Shown: positions 26,586-35,600 of the stretch, one piece after another | How positions within the stretch are numbered: position 1 is the stretch's first letter | How the letters are laid out: each line of letters begins with the position of its first letter | Assembly: GCF_035920365.1 (NCBI RefSeq) | Contig: NZ_CP109150.1 | Coordinates: forward strand, 2,790,001-2,854,000 | Origin: Micromonospora sp. NBC_01740 | GTDB taxonomy: Bacteria > Actinomycetota > Actinomycetes > Mycobacteriales > Micromonosporaceae | Direction: 5' to 3' | Length of the DNA: 64,000 nucleotides | The notes under the pieces: model-generated | The model's database searches: none | What the model was told of the DNA's origin: nothing | What the model saw: only the letters and a program-made list of their open reading frames with translations | Translations under genes and position numbers: made by a program

Positions 26586-27388
26586 CCACGGCAGACGAGC
26601 TGCGGGTGCAGCGGACGCCGCTGGCGCCGTTCGGCACGCTCTTGACGGCGGAGCACGACGGCGCCGACCTGCGGGACATCGCGCCCGCGACGCTGGAGCG
26701 TTGGACGATCGAGTCCAAGGTGGTCGTGCTGCGCGGCTTCCCCCTGCTCGACAGGGAGGACCTCGTCGCCTACTGCGAGACCTGGGGCGAGGTGCTGACC
26801 TGGGACTTCGGCGCCGTCCTGGACCTGGTGGTCCAGGAGGACCCGAAGAACTACCTGTTCAGCCGTACGGACGTGCCGTTCCACTGGGACGGCGCGTTCG
26901 CGCGGGCCGCGCCGCGGTACTTCCTCTTCCAGTGCCTCGAGGCGCCGGTGCCCGGCGGCGGCGGCGAGACGGTGTTCTCCGACAGCACCGACGTGATCCG
27001 GCGCGCCTCGCCGGAGCTGGTGCGCGAGTGGGCGGCGACGGAGGTCAGCTACCGCACGGAGAAGCTCGGCTACTACGGCGGCGAGACCGTGTCGCCGCTG
27101 CTCACCACGCACTCGGAGACCGGCGAGACGATCATGCGGTACGGCGAGCCGCTCGACCCGGAGCGCTACCGCAACCCGGTGTGGGTGTCCATCGGCGGCA
27201 GGTCGGCGGAGGAGGCCGAGCCGTTCATGGCCGACCTGCGCGACCGGCTGCACCACCCGGACGTCTGCTACCACCACGAGTGGGTCGACGGCGACATCGT
27301 GGTCGTCGACAACCAGGCGCTGCTGCACGGTCGCAACGCCTTCCGCGGCAACTCCTCCCGGCACCTCCAGCGGATCCAGATCCTCTGA
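26582..27388 (+). CDS. TauD/TfdA-family Fe(II)/2-oxoglutarate oxygenase, PvcB/IsnB-like
   Basis: This 268-residue protein has the HWD iron motif in DVPFHWDGAF, the distal His in LLHGRNAF, and an Arg in SSRHLQRI for 2-oxoglutarate. Enzymes paired with isonitrile synthases desaturate the amino-acid-derived isonitrile, often with decarboxylation to a vinyl isonitrile, or cyclise it. Its start overlaps the isonitrile synthase stop (ATGA). The predicted product is a styryl- or indolyl-vinyl isonitrile, which would give the prenyltransferase downstream an aromatic acceptor. Confidence 0.93.
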   Translation: MTTADELRVQRTPLAPFGTLLTAEHDGADLRDIAPATLERWTIESKVVVLRGFPLLDREDLVAYCETWGEVLTWDFGAVLDLVVQEDPKNYLFSRTDVPFHWDGAFARAAPRYFLFQCLEAPVPGGGGETVFSDSTDVIRRASPELVREWAATEVSYRTEKLGYYGGETVSPLLTTHSETGETIMRYGEPLDPERYRNPVWVSIGGRSAEEAEPFMADLRDRLHHPDVCYHHEWVDGDIVVVDNQALLHGRNAFRGNSSRHLQRIQIL

Positions 27389-27447
27389 CCCCGGTCAGGG
27401 GCGCTCGCGGGTGCCACCGAAGGTCCTCAACCCCGAAGGAAGACACC

Positions 27448-28413
27448 ATGACCGTCGAAGAGGCGCGCGCGGGCGCGTCCACACCGGCGCCGGCCACCGC
27501 GCGGCGCCCGATCTACCACTCCATCCGCATCCGCCGGGTCGAGTTCCTGCCCGTGATGCTGGCCATCTACGCGATCCCGTCGCTGCTGTCGGTCGACGAC
27601 CTGAGCACCCTGGCCTCGGTCCACTTCGCGCTGGTGATCGTGATGGCGCTGTCCATCATGCACTTCATCGACATGACCAACGCGTACGCCGACCGCGACG
27701 TCGACGCCGTGTACAAGACGTGGCTGTCCCAGGCGGTGTACGGGCTGGGGCTGCGCAACGTGCGGTGGCAGATCGCCGCCACGGGCGCGGGTGTGCTGGC
27801 CCTCGCGACCTACTTCACCTTCCGCACCGGGCACTGGGACATCCTGCCCCTGGTCGCGTTCACCCTCTGGATCGGCGCCCAGTACTCCATCCCGCCGGTC
27901 CACCTGAAGAGCTCCGGCGTGGGGCAGATCCCCGGCCTCGCCGCCGTGCTGATCTGGCTGCCGATGCTCGTCGTCGTCCGGTCCGTGCCCGGTGAGCTGT
28001 CGTGGCCGCTGCTGGCCGTGATCATCGGCTTCGGGCTGAACCAGGTCGGCATCGTCATGGTCAACACGGCCGAGGACTGGCCGGAGGACGCCGCGTTCAA
28101 CATCCGCACGTGCGTACGCGCGCTGGGCCTGACCCGCGCGATGGCCGTCGCGAGCGGGCTGATCGCGGTCGGCGGCTCCACGGTGTGCGTGTCGGTGCTC
28201 GCCATCGGCGGGTTCACCTGGGGTGCCGTGCCGATGATCGTCGCCATCGCGTTCGCGCTGGTGCACGTGTCGGGCACCTGGCGCGGCGTACGCGGCAAGC
28301 CCCTCGCGGACGCGCTGGCGTTCCTGCGGCCCCGGGCGAAGCTGGTGCCGTTGCAGGTGGCGAGCACCGGGTGGGGAACCGTGATCGCCGCCGCCTTCGC
28401 CCAGGCGAGCTGA
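27448..28413 (+). CDS. UbiA-family membrane prenyltransferase
   Basis: The 321-residue protein has about eight hydrophobic segments and both metal-diphosphate motifs of the family: NxxxDxxxD in NAYADRDVD, and a second Asp-rich loop in NTAEDWPEDAA. UbiA enzymes attach an allylic prenyl chain to an aromatic or other acceptor in the membrane. The ATG at 27448 follows GAAGGAAG. Placed after the isonitrile synthase and oxygenase and before an IDI-like gene, it probably prenylates the aromatic isonitrile or its precursor. Menaquinone and ubiquinone partner genes are absent, so a housekeeping role is unlikely. Confidence 0.92.
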   Translation: MTVEEARAGASTPAPATARRPIYHSIRIRRVEFLPVMLAIYAIPSLLSVDDLSTLASVHFALVIVMALSIMHFIDMTNAYADRDVDAVYKTWLSQAVYGLGLRNVRWQIAATGAGVLALATYFTFRTGHWDILPLVAFTLWIGAQYSIPPVHLKSSGVGQIPGLAAVLIWLPMLVVVRSVPGELSWPLLAVIIGFGLNQVGIVMVNTAEDWPEDAAFNIRTCVRALGLTRAMAVASGLIAVGGSTVCVSVLAIGGFTWGAVPMIVAIAFALVHVSGTWRGVRGKPLADALAFLRPRAKLVPLQVASTGWGTVIAAAFAQAS

Positions 28414-28434
28414 GTCCCGGTGGGGAGGGACACC

Positions 28435-29019
28435 ATGGCGCAGGTCGTGCTGCTCGACGAGGAGGGACGGCCGGTGGGCGCCACCGAGGGCGCGACGGTG
28501 CACCACCTGCGTACGCCGTTGCACCTGGCGTTCTCCTGTTACGTCTTCACCAGCGACGCCAAGCTGCTGCTCACCATGCGCAGCGACCGCACGCGTACCT
28601 GGCCGGGGATCTGGACCAACTCGTGCTACGGGCACCCCGTGCCGGGGGAACCGGTCCCCGCGGCGGTGACCCGCACCGTACGCGCCGAGCTCGGCCTGGC
28701 CGCGCCCGCGCCGGAGCTGGTCCTGCCCGCCTTCCGGTACCGCGCCACGATGGACAACGGCGTGGCGGAGAACGCCGTGTCCCCGGTGTTCCGGGTGGTG
28801 ACCGACGAGCGCCCGACCCCCGACCCGGCCGCCATCGGCGACTTCGAGTGGGTCGCCTGGGCGGACTTCGTGTACGCGGTGGGCACCGGCGACATCTCCG
28901 TGTCGCCGTGGTGTCGTCTCCAGGTCGCCGAGCTCGTCACCCTCGGCGACGATCCGACGCGGTGGCCCACGGCCGACGAGTGCCTCCTGCCCGGCGGGAC
29001 GCTGACGGCCACCGGCTGA
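28435..29019 (+). CDS. IDI type 1-like Nudix-fold protein lacking catalytic residues
   Basis: The 194-residue protein aligns along its length with isopentenyl-diphosphate isomerase type 1 (PLHLAFSCYVF, TWPGIWTNSCYGHP, GDFEWVAWADF, SPWCRLQ). From family knowledge, E. coli IDI needs C67 and E116. Here the C67 position is Tyr (Y65 in NSCYGHP, with Cys one place earlier) and the E116 position is Ala (A114 in AENAVSPVF). Metal-ligand His (H23 or H24, H30, H67) and E112 remain. It may be an inactive relic, or an enzyme with changed chemistry on a prenyl diphosphate. The ATG at 28435 follows GGGGAGG. It ends the operon. Confidence 0.88.
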   Translation: MAQVVLLDEEGRPVGATEGATVHHLRTPLHLAFSCYVFTSDAKLLLTMRSDRTRTWPGIWTNSCYGHPVPGEPVPAAVTRTVRAELGLAAPAPELVLPAFRYRATMDNGVAENAVSPVFRVVTDERPTPDPAAIGDFEWVAWADFVYAVGTGDISVSPWCRLQVAELVTLGDDPTRWPTADECLLPGGTLTATG

Positions 29020-29031
29020 GCGGCGTGCGGC

Positions 29032-29064
29032 GGACCGTGCCCACCGGCGGGGTGGGCGCGGTCC
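29032..29064. terminator. bidirectional terminator hairpin
   Basis: Stems GGACCG/CGGTCC and GCCCACC/GGTGGGC, with a single t-g mismatch between them and a 5-base loop, lie 12 bases after the IDI-like stop. They face the end of the convergent sensor kinase gene. Confidence 0.65.
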
Positions 29065-29100
29065 GTCGTCCGTTGCGGCGGGTGCTGCTGTCGGGCCCGG

Positions 29101-30291
29101 TCACGACCCGGCCCGGACGCTGGCCTGCACGGTGAACGTGCCGTCCCCCCGCCAGGTGCGCAGCGTGCCGCCCGCGTCCCGCAGCCGGTCGGCCAGCCCC
29201 GGCAGCCCGCTGCCGTCGAGGTCCGGCGCCCCGTCGCCGGCCCCGTCGTTGACCACCGTCAGCCGCGCCCCGGACGCCTCGCCGGCGATCTCGATCGTGC
29301 ACCACCGCGCCTCGCCGTGCCGCAGCACGTGGGCGCCGGCCTCGCGCAGCACGGACACCAGCGGCCCGGTGAGCGCGGGCGGCAGGTCGCGCTCCGGCTG
29401 CGTCACGGAGCACCGCACGCCGGCGTTGCGCAGCACCCGTGCCACCGTCTGCGCCTGCTCGCGCAGGCCGACGCTGCGGTAGCCGTGCACGGCCTCGCGC
29501 ATCCGGGCCGACGCGGCCGCCGCGAGCGCCCGCATCTCGGCGGTCTCCTTCCTGGTCCGCTCCCCGTCGACCATTGCCAGCCGCGACGCCAGCTCCGCCT
29601 TGAGGACGAGCGCCGACAGCTCGTTCGCGAGCAGGGCGTAGACGTCCCGGGCGCACCGCAGCCGCTCCTCGGCCGCCGCCAGGCGGGCCAGGGCGTCGTG
29701 CCCCTCCCGGGCCTGCGCCCGGAACGTCCAGAACCACAGGTGCAGCACGTTCCACGTCGCCACCGTCAGCCCGAGCACCACCGTGACGGTCACCGCGTCG
29801 CGCACGGGACCGCCGAGCCACCAGGCCGTCGCCGCGGCCACCAGCACCGTCCCGGCCATCAGGGTCACCGCGCACCGGACCGGCAGCAGCAGCGGCGCGG
29901 CCCCGACGAGCGCGGCCCCCACGAACGCCCAGGCCCGCCCCGGGGTGCCGCCGACCGGTCCGACGAGCGGGACGGACAGCACGGCGGCCGTGGCGCAGCC
30001 GGCGACCAGCCACCGGCCGGTCGTCGTCGCCCGCCACGGCATGACCGACCGGTGCAGCGCCGCGGCCAGCGCCAGGACCAGGAGCAGCGACCCCGCCGCG
30101 CCGAGCACGATCCCGCGCGGGTCGGGCTCGCGACGCAGTTCCAGGGCGGCGAGCAGTACGCACGCGGCCACCCCGCTCGCGGCGCCCGCCAGGATGCACA
30201 GCCTCGCCCGCCGCATGCCCGGGGTGGACAGGGCGTCAGCCGGCGCGGCGGGGGTCCCCGTCAGGCCGGTGGGCCGGATCCCGGTGACCAT
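29101..30291 (-). CDS. degenerate NarL-type sensor histidine kinase
   Basis: About 396 residues: five or six hydrophobic segments (to about residue 190), then a HisKA_3/HATPase-like region. The phosphoacceptor block normally reading ARDLHDLLG is ARDVYALLA here, so the His is Tyr (about Y218). The ATP N-box is also changed (REAGAHVLRHG instead of the usual Asn before VLRH). G-box GSGLPGLADRL is kept. It is probably not an active kinase and may act as a sensor or decoy partner. No response regulator is adjacent. The ATG at 30291 is one of several possible starts. It converges on the isonitrile operon. Confidence 0.8.
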   Translation of the reverse strand: MVTGIRPTGLTGTPAAPADALSTPGMRRARLCILAGAASGVAACVLLAALELRREPDPRGIVLGAAGSLLLVLALAAALHRSVMPWRATTTGRWLVAGCATAAVLSVPLVGPVGGTPGRAWAFVGAALVGAAPLLLPVRCAVTLMAGTVLVAAATAWWLGGPVRDAVTVTVVLGLTVATWNVLHLWFWTFRAQAREGHDALARLAAAEERLRCARDVYALLANELSALVLKAELASRLAMVDGERTRKETAEMRALAAAASARMREAVHGYRSVGLREQAQTVARVLRNAGVRCSVTQPERDLPPALTGPLVSVLREAGAHVLRHGEARWCTIEIAGEASGARLTVVNDGAGDGAPDLDGSGLPGLADRLRDAGGTLRTWRGDGTFTVQASVRAGS

Positions 30292-30906
30292 CAACGCCAC
30301 GGCTCCCGGCGGACGTGGCGCGTGCCGGGCCCCGGCACACCAGGACGCGCCGACCCGGGCAGCGGTGCGCTCGGTGTCGTCGCCTGCCGGATCACGGTCG
30401 CCACGGAATGCATGGTATCGGTTACGGTCGGTTCGTGCCGACGTGGATCCGTCCCTGCCGTCGCATCCCGGGGCCGCCACCCGCCGGGCTCGCCCGTGGG
30501 GTGGGTGGTCTCGAGGAGCTGCGCTGTCATCGGAGGGCCTCCGTCCGGTCCTGGTCGCGTGGGCGCCGGCGGGCGCCGGTCCGCCCCGCGGGTCGCCGGC
30601 CGTGCCGCGGGCGTCGCCACGCGGTCGGTCGTGCCGTCAGCATGGCGGCGAGGACGCGCCGGATCCCATCCCCGCGTGTCACGTACGACCCGGGAGAACT
30701 GCACGGGTGAACCGTGCGCCGGTGTGTCGTCAGCGGGTTCCCGGGCGGCCCGGAAATTGCACGTTCCATCGCCTTGAAATTGTTACCGCCATCGCCCGGT
30801 AATTTGCGCTTCGAGTCGTGTCGGCAGATGGCGAACGTGATTGCGGCCGATGGTTCGACTCGGCTAATTTGCAGACACGAAATGCCTCTCCTCTCTGGAG
30901 GCTGCT
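30292..30906. other. 615-base divergent intergenic region
   Basis: This separates the degenerate kinase (-) and the ketosynthase operon (+). Short frames exist but have Arg-rich composition and no ribosome-binding sites, so no gene is called. It contains a CGGTT direct repeat with 10-base period (30419-30433) and, next to the operon start, an AT-richer segment with an inverted repeat listed separately. It is the likely main promoter of the 30.9-46 kb metallophore-like operon. Confidence 0.5.
30783..30802. promoter_or_regulatory. inverted repeat TTACCG-N8-CGGTAA upstream of ketosynthase operon
   Basis: A perfect 6-base inverted repeat lies about 105 bases before the GTG start at 30907, within the most AT-rich part of the region. 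Symmetry and place suggest a repressor or metalloregulator site. It does not match a metal-box consensus that I can name with confidence. Confidence 0.4.
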
Positions 30907-31929
30907 GTGTCCTCATCCGTCGGAATTCTGGGCACCGGATCCTGGGTGCCCGCGCGAGCATTGCCGAACGAGGAAATCGCGCGTCGCGTACCGGGCGCCA
31001 GCCCGGAATGGATCGTACGCAAGACCGCCATTCGTTCGCGCCGTTTCGCGGCGGCGGAGGAGGCCACGTCGGACCTGGCCGTGCGGGCCGCGACCCGCGC
31101 CCTGCGGGACGCGGGCATCGGCGCCGACCGCGTCGACTACCTCATCGTGTCGACGTCGACCCCGGACCACCCGCAGCCGCCGACGGCCTGCCTGGTGCAG
31201 GACCGTCTCGGCGCGTACGGGGCCGCGTGCTTCGACGTCAACGCGGTGTGCGCGGGATTCGTGCACGCCCTGGTGCTGGCGCAGTCGCTGGTGGCGGACC
31301 GGCCCGGCACCCACGCGCTCGTGGTCGGCGCCGACGTGTACTCGCGCATCCTGGACTTCGACGACCGGCGCACGGCCGTGCTGTTCGGCGACGGCGCCGG
31401 CGCGGCCGTCGTGGGGACGACGTCCCCGGGGCGCGGTGTCGTCGAGTACGAGCTGGCCAGCCGGGGCGACGCCAGCGGCCTGATCGGGGTGGCGGCGGGC
31501 GGCAGCAGGCTGCCGGCGTCCGCGACGACGGTGGCGGACGGCGGCCACTTCTTCCGCATGCACGGCCGCGGCGTCACCGAGCTCGTCCTCCAGGACGTCC
31601 CGCCGTTCGTGGACAAGCTGCTGGCCAGGGCGGGCGTCGGCGCGGCGGACGTCGCGCACGTGGTGCCGCACCAGCCCAACGGCCTGCTCCTCGACGAGCT
31701 GGTACGCGCGTGCGGGCTGACCGCCGCGCACACGCACCGCACGGTGGAGGAGTACGCGAACGTCGGCAGCGCCTCGGTGCCGCTCACCCTCGACCACGCC
31801 AACCGGGCCGGGCTGCTCCGCGACGGCGACCTCGTCCTCCTGCTGGCGTTCGGCGGGGGGATGTCGCTCGGGGCGTGCCTGCTGCGGTGGGGCCGGACAT
31901 CCGGCCCGGACCCCGGCGGGGACCGGTGA
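30907..31929 (+). CDS. FabH-like (KAS III) ketosynthase
   Basis: This 340-residue thiolase-fold protein has an intact triad: Cys115 in VNAVCAGFV, His in VPHQPNGLLL and Asn in YANVGSASVP. KAS III enzymes condense an acyl-CoA with malonyl carrier protein, or in clusters transfer acyl groups. The GTG at 30907 follows CTGGAGG. It opens the operon that continues with an exported protein, a Cu ATPase and the ScoE-like oxidase. It may prime the acyl chain of the isonitrile lipid product; an acyltransferase role is also possible. The housekeeping FabH is not expected in this setting. Confidence 0.93.
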   Translation: MSSSVGILGTGSWVPARALPNEEIARRVPGASPEWIVRKTAIRSRRFAAAEEATSDLAVRAATRALRDAGIGADRVDYLIVSTSTPDHPQPPTACLVQDRLGAYGAACFDVNAVCAGFVHALVLAQSLVADRPGTHALVVGADVYSRILDFDDRRTAVLFGDGAGAAVVGTTSPGRGVVEYELASRGDASGLIGVAAGGSRLPASATTVADGGHFFRMHGRGVTELVLQDVPPFVDKLLARAGVGAADVAHVVPHQPNGLLLDELVRACGLTAAHTHRTVEEYANVGSASVPLTLDHANRAGLLRDGDLVLLLAFGGGMSLGACLLRWGRTSGPDPGGDR

Positions 31930-32005
31930 GCCCACCGGCCGACGACCCCACCCCCGAAACCCTGCCCGCTTCCACGCCAACCCTGTCGAAACAGGACGGT
32001 TATTC

Positions 32006-33019
32006 ATGAAGACCTTGACGAAGCTCGGCGCGTTCGCGCTCGCCCTGGTGTTGGTGCTGGGGAGCGCCTACACCGTCGGCCGCGTGGTCGGGCCCCCGCC
32101 GACCGCCGCACCCGCAGCCGCACCCGCCGCCAAGCCGGCCGCCATGGCCGAGGAGTCCTCGTACGGCCTGACCATCAACCACGAGAGCATGAACCTGAAG
32201 GTGATCACGGACAACGTCCGGGCGGGCACGAAGCAGACCTTCGCCTTCCAGATCCTGCAGCACGACGGCACGCCGCTGGTGAAGTACAAGCCTCAGCACG
32301 AGAAGCTGATGCACCTGATCGTGGCGCGGCGCGACCTGACGAACTTCCAGCACGTCCACCCGAACCTCGGCTCGGACGGCGTGTGGCGGGTGCCGCTGAC
32401 CTTCGCGGCGGCGGGCGAGTACCGCGTCTTCGCCGACTACATGCCGCTGTGGGGCATCCACGGCGAGACGCTCGGGGCGGACGTGTCGGTGTCGGGCGAC
32501 TACCGGCCGGAGGCGCTGCCCGCGCCGTCGACCACCTCGACGGTCGACGGGTACACGGTGACCCTCGGCGGTGAGTTGACGCCCGGCAAGAGCGGCAAGC
32601 TGACGCTCAGCGTCGCGAAGGACGGCAAGCCGGTCACCGACCTGGAGCCGTACCTCGGCGCCTTCGGGCACCTGGTCGCGCTCCGCGACGGCGACATGGC
32701 GTACCTGCACGTCCACCCCGACGGCACGCCGGGCGACGGGCAGACCGCGCCCGGTCCGGACGTCCTGTTCCACGCCACCGCGCCGAGCTTCGGCGACTAC
32801 CGGCTGTTCCTGGACTTCCAGCACCAGGGCGTCGTGCGTACGGCGTCGTTCACCCTGCGCGTGAAGGGCCCCAACCCGCCGCCGCACGGCCTGAGCGAGG
32901 AGGCCTTCGCGGCGGCCAAGGCCCGCAACGAGGAAGCCGTACGCAACGGCGGAGCCGCTGTCCCCGCCGACACGACCGGCGGCGGCACGGAGGGGGGCAC
33001 CGAGCATGGCCACGGCTGA
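32006..33019 (+). CDS. exported His-rich protein associated with copper ATPase
   Basis: The 337-residue protein starts with an N-terminal signal or anchor helix (about 7-28), then an Ala/Pro-rich linker. Two similar beta-rich segments each contain an HVHP motif (FQHVHPNLG and AYLHVHPDG), along with [13 protein letters not shown] and [10 protein letters not shown]. The C-terminus is Gly/His-rich (EHGHG). Such proteins are commonly found next to copper P-type ATPases in actinobacteria, and the His/Met content suits metal handling outside the membrane. No known enzyme family is recognised. It overlaps the ATPase gene by 14 bases, so coupling is certain. Confidence 0.8.
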   Translation: MKTLTKLGAFALALVLVLGSAYTVGRVVGPPPTAAPAAAPAAKPAAMAEESSYGLTINHESMNLKVITDNVRAGTKQTFAFQILQHDGTPLVKYKPQHEKLMHLIVARRDLTNFQHVHPNLGSDGVWRVPLTFAAAGEYRVFADYMPLWGIHGETLGADVSVSGDYRPEALPAPSTTSTVDGYTVTLGGELTPGKSGKLTLSVAKDGKPVTDLEPYLGAFGHLVALRDGDMAYLHVHPDGTPGDGQTAPGPDVLFHATAPSFGDYRLFLDFQHQGVVRTASFTLRVKGPNPPPHGLSEEAFAAAKARNEEAVRNGGAAVPADTTGGGTEGGTEHGHG

Positions 33020-35555
33020 GAACCATCTGGAACTGCTGATCGGCGGCATGACGTGCGCGGCCTGCGCGGCGCGCATCGAGAAGCGCCTCAACGACATCGA
33101 CGGGGTGGAGGCGACCGTCAACTACGCCACCGAGAAGGCGAAGGTGCTCCTCCCGCCCGGGATCACGCAGGCGCGGGTGATCACCGCCGTCGAGGAGATC
33201 GGCTTCACGGCCCGGCCGGTGCAGCCGCGCACGGCCAGGGCCGAGAACCACCTGGAACTGCTGATCGGCGGCATGACGTGCGCGGCCTGCGCGGCGCGCA
33301 TCGAGAAGCGCCTCAACGACATCGACGGGGTGGAGGCGACCGTCAACTACGCCACCGAAAAGGCGAAGGTGCTCCTCGCGCCCCAGGTCTCACGGGAGAC
33401 GGTGATCGCCGCCGTCGAGGAGATCGGCTTCACGGCCCGGCCGGTGCTGCCGCCCGCGGCACCGGCGGCGGACGTCCCGGATCCGGCGGCCGCGGAGGAG
33501 GCCGAGCACGACCGTGAGCTGCGGGCGGCCCGCCACCGCCTCTGGGTCGTCGCCGTGCTGGCGGTGCCGGTCATCGCGATGTCGATGTTCTCCCAGCTCC
33601 AGTTCGAGTACTGGCAGTGGGCCTGCCTCACGTTGAGCGCGCCCGTCGTGGTGTGGGGGGCGTGGCCGTTCCACCGGGCCGCCTTCGCCAACCTCCGGCA
33701 CGCCGCCGCCTCGATGGACACGCTGGTCTCGGTGGGCACGCTCGCCGCGTTCGTGTGGTCGCTGTACACGCTGTTCCTCGGCACCGCCGGCGTGCCCGGC
33801 ATGCGGCACCCGTTCCGGATCACCCTGGAGCGGACGCCCGGCGAGGGCAACATGTACCTGGAGGTCGCCGCGGGCGTGACCCTGTTCATCCTCTGCGGCC
33901 GGTACTTCGAGGCCCGCGCGAAGCGCCGCTCCGGCGCCGCGCTGCGCGCGCTGCTGTCGCTGGGCGCCAAGGACGTGACGGTGCTGCGCGACGGCGCCGA
34001 GGCGATCGTGCCGATCTCGGCGCTCGCCGTCGGCGACCGGTTCCTCGTGCGGCCGGGCGAGAAGGTGGCGACCGACGGCGTCGTGGAGGAGGGCTCCTCG
34101 GCGGTCGACGCGAGCATGCTCACCGGCGAGTCCGTGCCCGTCGAGGTGGGACCGGGTGACGAGGTCGTCGGCGCGACGGTGAACGCCGGCGGGCGGCTCG
34201 TCGTCCGCGCCACGAAGGTGGGCGGCGAGACGCAGCTCGCGCAGATGGCCAGGCTCGTCGAGGACGCGCAGACCGGCAAGGCCGCCGTCCAGCGGCTCGC
34301 GGACCAGGTGTCGGCGGTGTTCGTGCCCGGGGTGATCGCGCTGTCGCTCGCCACGCTGGGCTACTGGCTCGGCTCCGGCCAGCCGGCGGCGGCCGCGTTC
34401 ACCGCTGCCGTGGCCGTACTGATCATCGCCTGCCCGTGCGCGCTGGGGCTGGCGACGCCGACCGCGCTGCTGGTCGGCACCGGCCGGGGCGCCCAGCTCG
34501 GCATCCTCATCAAGGGACCGCAGGTGTTGGAGTCCACGCGGACCGTCGACACCGTCGTGCTCGACAAGACCGGCACGGTGACCACCGGCGAGATGTCCGT
34601 CGTGGAGGTCGTGCCCGTCGACGGCGAGGACGACGTCCAGCTGCTGCGGCTCGCCGGCGCACTGGAGAGCGCGTCGGAGCACCCCATCGCCCGGGCCGTC
34701 GTCGCGGGAGCCAGGGACCGGTGCGGCGAACTGCCCCCGGTCGCGGACTTCTCCAGCGAGACCGGCGTCGGCGTGCGGGGCACCGTCGACGGGCACGAGG
34801 TCGTCGTCGGCCGGGCGTCGCTGCTGGGCGCGTGGGCGACCGACCTGCCCCCGGAGCTGGTCGCCGCCAAGGCGACGGCCGACGCGGCGGGCCGTACGTC
34901 GGTCATGGTCGGCTGGGACGGCGCCCTGCGGGGGATGCTCGTCGTGTCCGACCGGGTGAAGTCCACCAGCGCGGCGGCGGTGGCGCAGTTCAAGCGGCTG
35001 GGGCTGCACCCGATCCTGCTGACCGGCGACAACGCGGCGGTGGCGGCGGCGATCGCGGCGGAGGTGGGGATCGACGACGTGGTCGCCGAGGTCCTCCCCG
35101 CCGGGAAGGTGGAGCTGGTCAAGCGGCTCCAGGCCGACGGCAAGGTCGTCGCGATGGTCGGCGACGGCGTCAACGACGCCGCAGCCCTCGCGCAGGCCGA
35201 CCTGGGCATCGCGATGGGCACCGGCAGCGACGTGGCGATCGAGTCCGGCGACCTGACGGTGGTCCGCGGCGACCTGCGGGTGGTCGCGGACGCCATCCGG
35301 CTGTCGCGGCGCACCCTCGGCACGATCAAGGGCAACCTGTTCTGGGCCTTCGCGTACAACGTCGCGGCGATCCCGCTCGCGGCGAGCGGGCTGCTCAATC
35401 CGATGCTGGCGGGTCTGATCATGGCCGGCAGTTCGGTGTTCGTGGTGTCGAACAGCCTGCGGCTGCGGCGGTTCAAGGCGCTCGCCGGCAACGAACTCCC
35501 GGACCGGGCCGACACGGCCGAGGCGTCGCGCGCCCCGATGGTCACCGCCTCCTGA
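33006..35555 (+). CDS. Cu(I)-translocating P-type ATPase (CopA type, P1B-1)
   Basis: The 849-residue pump has two N-terminal heavy-metal-binding domains (residues 4-72 and 79-147), each with [15 protein letters not shown]. Transmembrane CPC lies near residue 475 ([14 protein letters not shown]), the phosphorylation site DKTGT near 520, the [10 protein letters not shown] nucleotide motif, and GDGVND near 720. TM7 YN (FAYNVAAIP) and TM8 MxxSS ([12 protein letters not shown]) define the Cu(I) group. P1B-1 pumps export copper from the cytosol. Its place inside an isonitrile metallophore operon suggests copper is the metal of interest, for efflux or for loading an exported protein. Confidence 0.95.
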   Translation: MATAENHLELLIGGMTCAACAARIEKRLNDIDGVEATVNYATEKAKVLLPPGITQARVITAVEEIGFTARPVQPRTARAENHLELLIGGMTCAACAARIEKRLNDIDGVEATVNYATEKAKVLLAPQVSRETVIAAVEEIGFTARPVLPPAAPAADVPDPAAAEEAEHDRELRAARHRLWVVAVLAVPVIAMSMFSQLQFEYWQWACLTLSAPVVVWGAWPFHRAAFANLRHAAASMDTLVSVGTLAAFVWSLYTLFLGTAGVPGMRHPFRITLERTPGEGNMYLEVAAGVTLFILCGRYFEARAKRRSGAALRALLSLGAKDVTVLRDGAEAIVPISALAVGDRFLVRPGEKVATDGVVEEGSSAVDASMLTGESVPVEVGPGDEVVGATVNAGGRLVVRATKVGGETQLAQMARLVEDAQTGKAAVQRLADQVSAVFVPGVIALSLATLGYWLGSGQPAAAAFTAAVAVLIIACPCALGLATPTALLVGTGRGAQLGILIKGPQVLESTRTVDTVVLDKTGTVTTGEMSVVEVVPVDGEDDVQLLRLAGALESASEHPIARAVVAGARDRCGELPPVADFSSETGVGVRGTVDGHEVVVGRASLLGAWATDLPPELVAAKATADAAGRTSVMVGWDGALRGMLVVSDRVKSTSAAAVAQFKRLGLHPILLTGDNAAVAAAIAAEVGIDDVVAEVLPAGKVELVKRLQADGKVVAMVGDGVNDAAALAQADLGIAMGTGSDVAIESGDLTVVRGDLRVVADAIRLSRRTLGTIKGNLFWAFAYNVAAIPLAASGLLNPMLAGLIMAGSSVFVVSNSLRLRRFKALAGNELPDRADTAEASRAPMVTAS
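33018..33449 (+). repeat. recent tandem duplication of the metal-binding domain (225-bp period)
   Basis: Bases 33018-33224 and 33243-33449 repeat with a 75-codon period. The first 135 bases differ at only two positions, both silent (cat/cac, gag/gaa), and the terminal GCCGTCGAGGAGATCGGCTT block repeats too. The middle 35 bases have diverged. Confidence 0.9.
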
Positions 35556-35600
35556 CGCGTCGAGCGCGCACGTCCGCACGGAAAGAAACGGAGCCGCACC

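Noticed and set aside
30315..30710. Small plus-strand gene in the kinase-ketosynthase gap
   Set aside because: Arg-rich composition, no ribosome-binding site, and overlap with the kinase leader and likely promoter DNA. The minus frame 30527-30961 fails for the same reasons.
33018..33449. Repeat as a mobile or CRISPR-like element
   Set aside because: The repeat is an in-frame coding duplication of a metal-binding domain; no spacers or transposase are present.
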